Positions 20,869 through 30,612 of a stretch of 64,000 nucleotides of DNA are shown here, piece after piece. The first letter of the stretch is position 1. Each line of letters begins with the position of its first letter. The position numbers and the translations under genes were made by a program. Location: NCBI GenBank assembly GCA_003290165.1, contig QNQO01000457.1:186001-250000 (forward strand). The letters run 5' to 3'. The notes beneath the pieces were generated by a model, which saw nothing but the letters and a program-made list of their open reading frames with translations, was not told the DNA's origin and did no database searches. The DNA comes from Berberis thunbergii (lineage: Eukaryota > Streptophyta > Magnoliopsida > Ranunculales > Berberidaceae).

Positions 20869-20960
20869 AATGTGTTATTTTTTTTTTTTTTTTTTGTTCA
20901 CTTCCAAAGTTATTGGTTTTTTGTTGATGGTTTAATGGGTTTAGTTGTTTTCAATTGAAG

Positions 20961-21020
20961 GGGTTTGAAATGGAAGAGGGAGTATTTTGTGGAGTTTTTG
21001 ATGGGCATGGAAAGAATGTA
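20961..21020 (+). pseudogene. Captured PP2C phosphatase fragment
   Basis: After a possible acceptor (TTGAAG) the frame reads GFEMEEGVFCGVFDGHGKN. CGVFDGHG is the metal-binding motif II of plant PP2C serine/threonine phosphatases. Only about 20 codons are recognisable and the rest of the catalytic domain is absent. The flanking residues resemble the larger non-ABI1 PP2C clades, though so short a piece cannot be placed firmly. Confidence 0.75.
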
Positions 21021-21603
21021 TTATACTTGGATCTCCATGGCTGTAAGAAATGGCCTGCATCATTCAGATGTTTTCAGTGTGGAGTATTTGCAATCTTATG
21101 GTTAGGTTTTATAAATACCATTCTAAAAGGTGCTAAGTTTTGTTTGATAACAAAATATCGTATTATAAAGAATCTATTGGCTTTTGATACTCTATATTTG
21201 GATAAGCTTTATCCAAATTAACTTTACTCCTTCCTGTGGTTACATATCATGAAATGTCTTAATGCTATTATTGCCTTGAAGGGTTGAAAAGGATACTTAC
21301 TAAATGTTAGGCGTCTGAACATATTTCAATTAACTAGGAATATTGGATAGACTGACTTTCCATGGTCTCCATGATGAAATTGGCTATTGATTAATCTCCA
21401 TGTGATTGAACCTCGTGTGAAAATTGTAACAATGATCTTGCATCCTGTATCTCCTGTGCTGCCATTATATGTATCTGTCCTGGCCATTATGCATCTGTAT
21501 ATAGTCCCTTGTATTGGCACCATTTTTTCTATATTATGTTTTCTTAGTCATGAGCTCATTTTGTAGCTTGCTTCTTACATTTTTTTTTTAAATTAATTTG
21601 TAG

Positions 21604-21723
21604 CTGTTGCAAAGGCGTTAAGACGGGTAGCTGAAGGGAAGGCTTCTGCTCAAGCTGAGGTAGCTGATTGGAAGCGGAAGTATGAATTAGAAAGGGCACG
21701 TAATCTGCACCAGGAACATAAAG
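21604..21723 (+). pseudogene. Captured exon, probably NAD kinase N-terminal region
   Basis: An exon flanked by AG and GT. It reads [20 protein letters not shown], then [20 protein letters not shown]. This charged helical stretch resembles the N-terminal region of a plant cytosolic NAD(H) kinase. The assignment rests on my recollection of that family and is less certain than the other captures. No catalytic kinase motif is present. Confidence 0.45.
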
Positions 21724-22257
21724 GTTTGAAAAAAACATGATTACTTTTCAGTAAATAGCTCATTTTCGGTGACAACCAACTCTCAACTTTTAGACTGTTA
21801 CAATTCTGTTTGGAGTAGACGATCTCTTTATTCAAAAGTCATACAAGCATGAACTTGGCATTGCCATTGAGTGTGGATGAGAACATGCTGTGGATTTATC
21901 CATTCTTTATTGTCATTTGTCCTAACCACAGTTTGCTTCACTATCCATTCTCATAACTATCATTTCAAGTTTCAATCTTGCACTGTCAATTATCTCCAAA
22001 TGCATTGTTGTTGTATGATATCTATTTGGCAGAGCTTGGTTTTAGTCTCCCATAAACTCTGAGCTCCCAGGAATTTTAATGTTGGATATTGTAGTTAGGT
22101 AGTGGTGGTGTTGTGTTTTCTTAACAAGTCAAGTTTATGAATTTTTAATAGCTTAAAAACAGCAGAGAGCCGATATAATTGTGGTACTGAAAGTATGTGT
22201 TAGTTTTAGGCCAGAACATAAAAAAATTTCAAATTTTGATCATTTGCAGAGATGTTG

Positions 22258-22688
22258 GAGGAGCTGTCAAGAAGAGAGGTTGCTTGCTGCTGCTGCTGCC
22301 GCTGCTGCTGCTGCTGCTGCTGCTGTCGTTGCTATCATTGCTTGCCACCTCTCACTGATGAATCCATTGCTAAGGAGATCGATTACATGCTAGCCAAGGG
22401 ATGGGTCCCTTGCCTTGAGTTTGATCAGGTAACAACATGATTTTTATGTGCATATTGTGGGATATTATTTCTTTCATCTTTGCTGAGTGAGTGCAGTACT
22501 GATGTGGTTTTAATCTACAGTTTGTATTTTATTTGATTCGTTGTTCGTCATTAGTAATATAGTTATTGTGCTTTTTCGGTTTGAAGGTGGGTTATGTGCA
22601 CAGGACCAATAACAATATTCCCGGGTACTACGATGGGAGATACCAGAGCAATGGAGACGTAGCTTCCGATGGATACCACAAGTACAAG
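22258..22688 (+). pseudogene. Captured RuBisCO small-subunit fragment (two exons)
   Basis: The first exon ends at 22428 and reads [20 protein letters not shown], then WVPCLEFDQ. After an intron the second (22587-22688) reads GYVHRTNNNIPGYYDGRY. These are hallmark motifs of the mature RuBisCO small subunit (rbcS), a nuclear gene whose product works in the chloroplast stroma. The intron sits where plant rbcS genes have one. The transit peptide and N-terminus are replaced by a TGC-repeat tract. After YYDGRY the expected WTMWKLPMFG is replaced by unrelated QSNGDVASDGYHKYK, so the fragment is truncated at both ends and joined to other sequence. Confidence 0.85.
22277..22325. repeat. (TGC)n trinucleotide repeat
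   Basis: About 16 mostly perfect TGC units, with one CCGC interruption, at the left edge of the rbcS piece. In alternative frames it would encode poly-Cys or poly-Ala. Confidence 0.9.
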
Positions 22689-22984
22689 GTGAGACTCACT
22701 ATTTTTTATTTTATTTTTTTGCGAAACATGCTAATTTCACGTCTTTTTCAAGTCACACTCACTAATTAGGTTCAAACAAGGAAGGAAAATAAAAATTGAC
22801 CCTCTTGGCACCAAAACTCTACATGACAACACAAAATATCATATTTCTTAATTTTAACAATGACCATTTCCAAGCTTATTGTTGTAAGCACATACGTCAA
22901 GTTGTAGATTCAATTACAATCAAATTCTTTCAAGTGCATATTTGCATGTTGCATGCTCTGTTCTTCACCTCTTGTCTTTATTGT

Positions 22985-23617
22985 TTTCATGGGAGGACTG
23001 CAGCCATGCTAGGTTACAAGACGGTGTCAGGAACAAAAAAATCTTAGAAAGACTGCATTGTACGGTGCAATTCTTAGCTCTAGTTTAGAGTCTGATTGGC
23101 GTATGGGCAACCATAAAATCCCACAATGAGAAGGGCATTGATAGTTTCTACAGCCTGCATTATTGGTTAGGCCTTGCTTATCTGTTTTTATATGCCCTTC
23201 AGGTCAGTTAATTCATTTCTCACAATTTCCTTCGTCAGGCTCTTTATTAAGAAAGATTAGCTCCTTTTCTGATTGCTGCAGTCCGTTCGTTTTCTTAATA
23301 TTTGTTTATAGTGGGCTGCTGGTTTTGCAACCTTTTGGTACCCTGGTGGTTCAACAAACAGCAGAGCTACATTGTTGCCATGGCATGTATTCTTTGGGGT
23401 GTATATATATGCTCTTGCTGTCGCTACTGCTGCCACTGGTATTTTGGAGAAGCTCACATTCCTCCAAACCAACAAGATAATATCACGTTACTCCACAGAG
23501 GCTATGTTGGTTAATTCTTTGGATATCTTGATTTTTGTTCCTCGTGATTTTGTTGTCCTTGTGGTGATCAATCCTACAAACGGTAAAGCTGATGCTTATA
23601 GAGCAATGAGGGAGTAG
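22985..23617 (+). pseudogene. Captured cytochrome b561 (ascorbate ferrireductase) fragment
   Basis: The first part (to 23202) reads AMLGYKTVSGTKKS, then, after frame damage, SLIGVWATIKSHNEKGID and FYSLHYWLGLAYLFLYALQ. After an intron (23203-23311) the exon from 23312 reads WAAGFATFWYPGG, LLPWHVFFGVYIYALAVATA and ISRYSTEAMLVNS to a stop at 23615-23617. This is the second half of a plant transmembrane cytochrome b561, which moves electrons from ascorbate across membranes. Two heme-ligand-type histidines (SLHYWLG, LPWHVFFG) are visible. The first membrane segments are missing and the 23035-23115 stretch carries stops. The C-terminus is complete. Confidence 0.88.
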
Positions 23618-24317
23618 GCGGACACTAAAACCATTCCATTGGACTGAACAGAAAATGGGAGAGCCACCTTTCTTCTATGTGAGTTGCCAAGTTAAGTGTT
23701 GTTTACATTGTTTTCTTTCAGATTGGGTTGGGTGTGAGCTGTATGTTGGCATGCATGCATGCAGATCTCAACGGCAGACGTTTACATCTCAAAGTCTTAC
23801 ACATCTTGAGGTTGTACCAAAGGATATATAGCCTAACCATCCAAAACATCTATGTAAACCTGTTTTTTTTTATTTTGATGACTTGTTAACCAGGTTCATG
23901 AATCATAGTCTGTAAACTTCGTATTTGCTAGCTAGACTATAACAATTTTAGTGATCAAAAGAGCTGGTAAGATCAACAAGATTAAACTGACTTCAAATCT
24001 CACAGTTTCATTTCAAACAGGTCTAAGTTTGTGCAATTTCCTTTTCATTGGAAGAATTGCAAAACATGTAATGAAGTTTCACGCTGTTGGGGAGTGTGTA
24101 GCCTTATGGTAAAGAGTAGTGGATGTTCATTAACTAATTTTAATGAGAAGACACAGATACTACTAGTTGTTTTAGCTATCAATTTATCATATGTTCAAGA
24201 AAATTTTTATTTAACTTTGGCACATTTAAAATTTTATTTTCTAGACATAAAACTTATGAGATGTGTAATAAAAAGTCATTTGATAGTAAAAAAAAAAAAA
24301 ATAAATAAAAAAATTTG
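23618..24317. other. CACTA interior, no recognisable gene
   Basis: It may hold the 3' UTR of the captured cytochrome b561 gene just after the stop codon. Beyond that, AT-rich DNA with an A-rich run near 24289-24310. Confidence 0.4.
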
Positions 24318-24644
24318 CTATGTATATTACCATAGCGTTTTTAAAACGCTATGGTAGAGTCCACCATAGCGGTTTTAGACTCTACTATAGCATTTTTAAA
24401 ACGCTATGGAAGAGGATACCATAGCGGTTTTAGACTCTACTATAGCGTTTTTAAAACGCTATGGAAGAGGCTACCATAGCGGTTTTGAAACGCTATAATA
24501 GCCAAACTTACCATAGCGGTTTAAAACCGCTATAATATCCCCTGGGTCTATTATAGCTTCGGCTGTCATAGCGGTTACTAAACCGCTATGGTATCCTACC
24601 ATAGCGGTTTTTAAACGCTATTAATCACAGTTTTTCTTGTAGTG
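24318..24644 (-). repeat. CACTA right subterminal repeat array
   Basis: About seven units of inverted motifs such as CCATAGCGGTTTT and AAAACGCTATGG, many forming 20-30-bp palindromes, followed by the terminal TTTTTCTTGTAGTG. Dense subterminal repeats are the known binding sites for CACTA TNPA-type proteins. Confidence 0.88.
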
Positions 24645-24647
24645 TGT

Positions 24648-25099
24648 GTTTGTGAGTTGTCTGTAGGTTCGAAAGCGCGGAGATATGTGATCAGAAGGGA
24701 GATCAAACTAATATTGGAGATCCCAACACTGTGTTGCGTATTACAAGGAGCTATAAAATGTTAGAACCAAACAACTTCCAATAAGAAATAATCTCAAACT
24801 TAAACTAATAACAATCAAATCTTCAAACAGTCGTCTCGATCAAATCATCATTGATTTGGTGCGGGGTTGTATATCTTCAATAGTACCCTTCAATCTCATG
24901 GAGAATGAAAATCTACATGAGACTACATATGATATTCGATTGCATCGCCCCCCATTGTGATTATTGTTGTTAATGAGGATCACTGATTATACACGGAGTA
25001 ATGTTGTCAATCCGCATTATCAATCCAAACAACCCATGGTTGAAAATTATTTATTTACTGAGCCTAATGGTTTTGTCTTTTCCATGGAAAACATAGTAC
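24648..25099. other. No recognisable feature
   Basis: Unique sequence between the two CACTA elements. No coding region seen. Confidence 0.4.
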
Positions 25100-25102
25100 T
25101 AG

Positions 25103-25411
25103 CACTACACCAAATTGGCACTTTTGTAACATCTTTCAAAACAGTATCACTTTTTAGATGTTACAATTCACCAAACAATTTCAAATCAAAACTAAATTTA
25201 GTCAAAAAAATGAAAATAGTAACACAAAAAAAATGATACAATAAGTTGGATCACCATTAATAGTATCACTTTTATAATGATACTCTTCATGGTGATACTA
25301 TTATTGTATCATTTTGTTTGTGAAAATGTGTAAAGTTGTTAGGTGAATTGTTACACTTCAAAAGTGATACTGTTTTGGAGGGTGTTACAAAAATGCCAAT
25401 ATGGTGTAGTG
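25103..25411. mobile_element. CACTA-type MITE, 309 bp
   Basis: It starts CACTACACCAAATTGGCA and ends TGCCAATATGGTGTAGTG, imperfect inverted repeats with the CACTA signature. It is flanked by TAG on both sides (25100-25102 and 25412-25414). Further inside, GTTACAATTCACC and its inverse, and GTATCACTTTT with GTGATACT, extend the pairing, so nearly the whole element can fold. Non-coding. Confidence 0.88.
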
Positions 25412-25414
25412 TAG

Positions 25415-27098
25415 TGAAAAAAATTCATGGAAGAGAAAAAAGAAGGGAGGGGAATGATCATGAAATTTGTGACCTCCCACCACCTATCTTCTTTCAAAAT
25501 TGGAAAAACATTTCGGGGGGAGGAGGGCTTGCTAAGAATATATGTTCCATGGAAAACTTAAGAAACTAGTATCTTCAATATCATTGGATGAAAGATTTTC
25601 TCTCACTTGCTTTATCATCTCCACTATTTTCAAAGGTTTCCCATGAAAAAAAAAATTAAACACACCCTAAAAAAAATCGAGGTTATTGCAATAAAGGTGT
25701 TAAGGAAAAAAAAATTACCAAAGATACTGGTTTACAAATAAACTATTTCCTTGGAAAATGTCACAATTGTTGTAGTCATGTCGCCACTACCACTTAGAGT
25801 TTCTTATCACTTTTTTTGTTATGTTTGTGTGAAAAAGAGATCTTTAGAATGTGTGGTGACTTGGCTTTGTTGCAGGGTCTTTTGATTCAAAAATCAAATT
25901 GAAGATCAAGATGGATTCAGCCACCTGGAGTAGCTAGCCAAGGTAACAAGAATTGCGTATTGTGTTACGGTGGTTTTCAAGGTGGCTCTAGCAATGGGTA
26001 GGGTTGGGTCTTATTCGGGTCGAGTAGTAGTGGACTGGTAGGTCAAAGCCTAACCTTAACTCGACCTATTTAATTCATTGTGTCAAAAATCTCAAACCTA
26101 ACCAAGCCTGGTAATTGTTGAGCTGACCTGAACCGATGTACTTATTGACTCATGACACCGATATGTTTTGACTTTATAGCTTGGTTAGACTTAATTAATG
26201 TGCAATTTAGATATAAATTTATTTGAGTAATTCAAACTTTATATGTGTTGACTTTATAGCTTAGCTAGACTTTATGTAATCTAATCAATTACCTATAAAT
26301 TAAAACTAACACATTGAAATATAACATACCCGAACAAATATTTTAATTCTCCAAAATACACTTTAAAATTAACTATATTATAGAAATAAAAATCTTGATT
26401 GGTAAAATTGGTTGGAGGCTGGAACCCGAAATTGAGCCACTAAATTAAATGAGTTGACGAGTCAACCCTAAATTAACCCCCAAAAGTCAATGAGACCCTA
26501 ACCCTAACCCAATCCATTGCTGGTCAATTTCTTATCGGGTTAGCGAATTTAGATTAGATTGCCACCCTTAGGAGATGTATTTGATAAATAACGTAAGATG
26601 TGGTAGTTAAGAGTGGGCACGGTTCAGATCGGTTTCAAATTTTGAGGAACTTAACTCGAATCATTTAAATTTAACGGATCCGAAATGGTCCAAATTCCCT
26701 TATTTTGAACATTAGAATTGAACCTAACTCAAACCATTTCGAATGGTCTTGTTCCTACAGTTCCAAGTTGTTTCAGATTGCACATCAATTTATTTTACAT
26801 TTTTCATGTGAAATTTTTAACAACACGAGAAATAAAAACAACTATCCAATTCCAGGGTTTCTGTTATCTTGATAATCTATCTTACCAACGAGTGATTAAG
26901 CAAAAACATCATCAACACCACCACCAAGTGATTAAGCAAAAGCAACAACAAACACATCATCAGCACCACCACCAACAAGAGAAACTCTTTGGTGGGATGA
27001 ACGTGAGCCAATTTTTGTAATGGCGTAATGGTGGGTCACAGTCCTACCAACATCATTCAGGTTCGGGCTCCCAGATCAGTACCCGATTGTGGGTGGTA
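25415..27098. other. No recognisable gene
   Basis: AT-rich intergenic DNA. A His/Gln-rich open frame at 26885-26985 comes from CACCACCA-type repeats and is not protein-like. Confidence 0.4.
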
Positions 27099-27107
27099 GT
27101 GGTTTGT

Positions 27108-27765
27108 GGACCCGAGGGGGCTCCTGCGCACAAAGCGCAGGACGGGCTGCTGCGCATGTATTGCAACCGTTGGATCTGATCCGACGGTCCAGATCATTGG
27201 ATTTCAAAAAAAGTTATTTCACATTTTTTGCAAAGGGATTGACCGATTGAGCCCCCCTCCACTCTTCATTGTTTTCCAAAGCATAGGAGAGCAGAGCAGG
27301 TTTTGATTGAGAAGAAAAAGAAAGAAACACAATCGAAGAGAAACCATCATCCATCCCTTCAAGCACTCTCCCTCTCTTGAAGATAGGGTTTCGACTGAAA
27401 AGAAGAATCCCAAGAGTTTTGAAGAAATCTCAAGGGTTTCGATGAAGAAATCTCGAATGGTTTCAACTGAAGAGAATAAATCTTCAAGGGTTTTGAGTTG
27501 AAATGAAGTAAAGGGTGTTTGGATTTGTAGTATTTGTCGATTTTCTAAGAGTGTTTTGGATCTTTGGATCTGTAGTGTTTGTCGATTTGTTTGGGTGTTT
27601 TATGATTGGATCTATAGTGTTTGTCGATTTTCCAAAGTGTTTTGAATCTTTGGATTTTTACGATGTTTTCTCTCTTGTACTTGAGTGAAATAATGAAATT
27701 TCAATTAAAATGAAAGATTTTCCCATCTAGTTGCATTGTATATATCCAGATGAACAATAATTGGA
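27108..27765 (+). repeat. MULE left terminal inverted repeat
   Basis: About 658 bp. It includes GCGCACAAAGCGC near the end and several TTTGGATCTGTAGTGTTTGTC units (~27520-27660), mirrored in the right arm. Short open frames here are repeat translations. Confidence 0.88.
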
Positions 27766-29027
27766 GTGTCTGAAAGCAGATTCGTTGCGCTTTATATAAT
27801 TTGCATATGACTCTGCATGATGCATTTGCCTTGAGTCCTACACTAATGGTGGCATCCCTAGAGCTGAACGAGCTGCATTATGAGGAGCTAGGAACTGGTT
27901 TGCAATGGTCCAGACTATAGGGTCGAGGCTTGCTGCTGGCATTGGCGAAGTTGTATAAGAACATTGGAAGAACTAAGATGGCAACATTGGCACCATGGCC
28001 CTTCTTCAAGTTGATAAAAATATCGAGTACAATGGTGTACATCGATGATCCTTCCTTGGACAATTTGGTTTAGTCATCAATCTATGCATAACATATACAA
28101 TTAGACAAGTGTAGGGGAATGGTTTCAAAAAGGGCTTGTAGAAGGTTGAATCAACACATGGGTGGCAACCATGTTCGATAATGATTGCCACATTTCTTGT
28201 TACTTCTTCCTTGACTTTAAATGATATAATATACTTCATTAGTCATTACATTGTACTAGTGCATAATTAGGATGTTTGTTTCTGTTCTTTTTTTCTCTTC
28301 TTAACTTGGATGTGGTTAATGATGAAAAAGTTACATTAGATAATCAGCACCCTTTCCATCTAACCACAAACAAAATTTATGCATGTATATGTTACATGAG
28401 TAATAGCATTTAAGCATTTTACTGGTTTGTATGCATGTAGCATTTAAGCATTTTATTGATAAGAAGACCAAACACCAACAGAAAGACACCAACAGAGAAA
28501 GCTTTCTATCTGCTGGAACTGTAATATGAATTGTTCAATATTTGGAGCACTCATATGAACCTGTGATAATAAAAGCTAACTCATATGAACTTGTAATTCG
28601 TAAATCACTTATATGAACCTGTAATTAAGTAACTCATATTTGGAGCACTCATATGAACCTGTAATTAGTAAATCACTTGTGAGAATAAATGAAAAGTGAA
28701 GGAACTACTGCATTATAAAAGCTAACTCAGAAATCAAATGGGGAAAATTTGAACACTTAAAACTTTACAAGCAAAATAACAAACAATAGTTAAGGGCAGC
28801 CACTGTACTAGGCTAAGAAAATTAGGCAGAGGCCATAACTTCTTAGATCCATTCAGGGAATCTGTATCAAATACTAATAGAAGTTCATTACACCAAATAG
28901 AGAACCATTCACCAATAATTCCATTACATAATAGAAGTTCATTACAAAATATGTTCATGTGTACAACCTTGTTGTCACTATGACCATCTATAACGTTGAC
29001 TGTCATCAGCTCAGAGCATAAACTCTG
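27766..29027. other. MULE interior, unidentified
   Basis: 1.26 kb between the inverted repeats. The minus-strand open frames at 27878-28063, 28006-28239 and 28734-29033 are short and I recognise no domain. This would be the place for a captured host fragment, but none can be named. Confidence 0.35.
28535..28690 (+). repeat. Tandem CTCATATGAACCTGTAAT repeats
   Basis: Four to five imperfect copies of a ~35-bp unit containing CTCATATGAACCTGTAATTA and GTAAATCACTT, with TTTGGAGCACTCATATGAAC occurring twice. Confidence 0.7.
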
Positions 29028-29662
29028 ATCCAATTATTGTTCATCTGGATACATACAATGCAACCAGATGGGAAAATCTTTTATTTTAATTGAAATTTCA
29101 TTATTTCACTCAAAGTACAAGAGAGAAAACATCGTAAAAATCTAAAGATCCAAAACACTATGGAAAATCTTCAAACACTATAGATCCAATCATAAAACAC
29201 CCAAACAAATCGACAAACACTACAGATCCAAAGATCCAAACAATGGAAAATCAACAAACACTACAGATCCAAAGATCCAAACACCCTATTACTTCATTTC
29301 AACTCAAAACCCTTGAAGATTTCTTCGTCGAAACCCTTGAGATTTCTTCAAAACTATTGGGATTCTTCTCTTCAGTCGAAACCCTAGCTTCAAGAGTGGG
29401 AGAGTGCTTGAAGGGATGGATGATGGTTTCTCTTCGATTGCGTTTCTCTCATTTTCTTCTCAATCAAAACCTGCTCTTCTCTCCTGTGCTTTGGAAAACA
29501 ATGAAGAATGGAGGGGGCTCAATCAGTCAATCCCTTTGCAAAAAAATGTGAAATAATTTTTTTTTTAAATCCAATGATCTGGATCGTCGGATCAGATTCA
29601 ACGACATCAATACGTGCTCAGTAGCCCGTCCCGCGCTTTGTGCGCAGGAGCCCCCTGGGTCC
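29028..29662 (-). repeat. MULE right terminal inverted repeat
   Basis: About 635 bp, inverted copy of the left arm with modest divergence and a small duplication of ACTACAGATCCAAAGATCC around 29218-29282. Confidence 0.88.
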
Positions 29663-29671
29663 GTGGTTTGT

Positions 29672-30399
29672 CTACGGAGATAGTGGACTCTTCACTTCAC
29701 TCACTTGGACTACCCCACCAGGTTTCGCCACTCTGATTTGGGTAGTGCCACCGAGTTTGAGTGGATGGAAACCCTAATTAACAATGATGGAGACTCAACC
29801 GAGAGTTCAAAACTTCCTCCGCTACTTGCGACACGTAACAAAACAACTTCTACTCCAATCCCTTGCTTGCTCTATCTCATCTCCGTGGCCGTTCGATCTA
29901 GACCACCTCATTTTTCAAGACACCGAATCAAACCCTAACTCGATCCTCCCTTCCACCGGATCAACACCGGAAATGGTGGACTCACCAAAACTGCAACAAC
30001 TTAGAAGAAAAGAAAGTGTCACCATAAACCCAATCACCATATCTGTTGTTGAAATCTCACTTAACATGCTATTGTCGATGTCTGGAATGTGGGAGATGAG
30101 GTGCTAGTCACCACCCTTGTCCTTCTTGCATCGTTTTTGTAGATCAGGATGGCAAAGCTCGTTTGTGTAGATTATGACTCACCAAAGCAGCAACAACTTA
30201 GAAGAAAAGTGATGTATTTTCAAAGATCTCAGCATAGTAAGGTGTTGCATCTCATCTGACAAAGCTCTCAACTTGGGCTAAGGAAGATGAAGTGACCGAA
30301 TAGAAAGAGAGACGACATAGAGAGTGATGGAGTATGTAAGGTGTCAGGTGCTTTTATTTTTAGGGTTAAATTTTGTAACCCTCACTTATATAAAGACGC
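29672..30399. other. No recognisable gene
   Basis: Unique, somewhat less AT-rich sequence. Open frames at 29705-29938 and 29784-30107 show no domain I know. The Athila-like coding remnant begins further right. Confidence 0.4.
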
Positions 30400-30612
30400 G
30401 TGTATAGGTGTCATTTAAAACGGGTTGAAACCGAACCATTTGAATATACATACTTGGAATCGGACTCGAACTGTTTTACAATGGATAATGTGTCCATAGT
30501 GCATATAACTGAATCTGAGCCATTATCACTTTATCAATATGAGGAAGAGTTGTATTCCTCATCTTCCTCCATAGAACAATCACAAGAGAGTGACTTATCC
30601 ACAAACACTTAG

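Larger units (their letters stand above)
18460..20960 (+). other. CACTA interior with unidentified exon-like pieces
   Basis: Intron-like AT-rich DNA with short exon-like islands: 19014-19066 (ending GTGGTCAG before GTAAG), 19182-19230 (CACCAGAAAGCG... ending before GTAGC), 19372-19416 (reads MEAELGEEIRRLHDV) and ~20168-20250 (reads GSGVCSTVGNHEDLATC). I cannot name their source genes. GTGGCAG at 19014 matches the first codons of the next SnRK2 exon before the sequence departs, so it may mark a recombination junction. Confidence 0.35.
16663..24644 (+). mobile_element. CACTA (En/Spm-type) transposon carrying host gene fragments
   Basis: It starts CACTACAACAAAAATG and ends TTTTTCTTGTAGTG, which are inverted CACTA termini. 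Both ends are flanked by TGT (16660-16662 and 24645-24647), the 3-bp duplication expected for the superfamily. Subterminal AGCGGTTTTT/ACCGCTAT words occur at both ends, densely at the right. No TNP1/TNP2 transposase was found in ~8 kb, so it is non-autonomous. The interior carries, all on the plus strand, recognisable pieces of a WNK kinase, SnRK2 kinase, PP2C phosphatase, a probable NAD kinase, RuBisCO small subunit and cytochrome b561, with introns retained in several. Confidence 0.92.
27108..29662. mobile_element. Mutator-like element (MULE), long TIRs, 2555 bp
   Basis: The ends are inverted repeats starting GGACCCGAGGGGGCTCCTGC on the left and, in reverse complement, GGACCCAGGGGGCTCCTGC on the right. 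They extend ~650 bp inward to GATGAACAATAATTGGA. Each end is flanked by GTGGTTTGT (27099-27107 and 29663-29671), a perfect 9-bp target duplication as expected for Mutator-like elements. No MURA transposase is visible, so it is non-autonomous. Confidence 0.92.

Noticed and set aside
23163..23480. Alternative 105-codon frame over the cytochrome b561 exon
   Set aside because: It is out of frame with the WAAGFATFWYPGG and LPWHVFFG motifs, which fix the true frame.
24318..24644. CRISPR-like repeat array
   Set aside because: Units are irregular palindromes at a CACTA end in a plant genome, with no constant spacer length.
26885..26985. His/Gln-rich coding exon
   Set aside because: The frame is produced by AAGCAAAAGCAACA and CACCACCA repeats and shows no flanking conserved protein.
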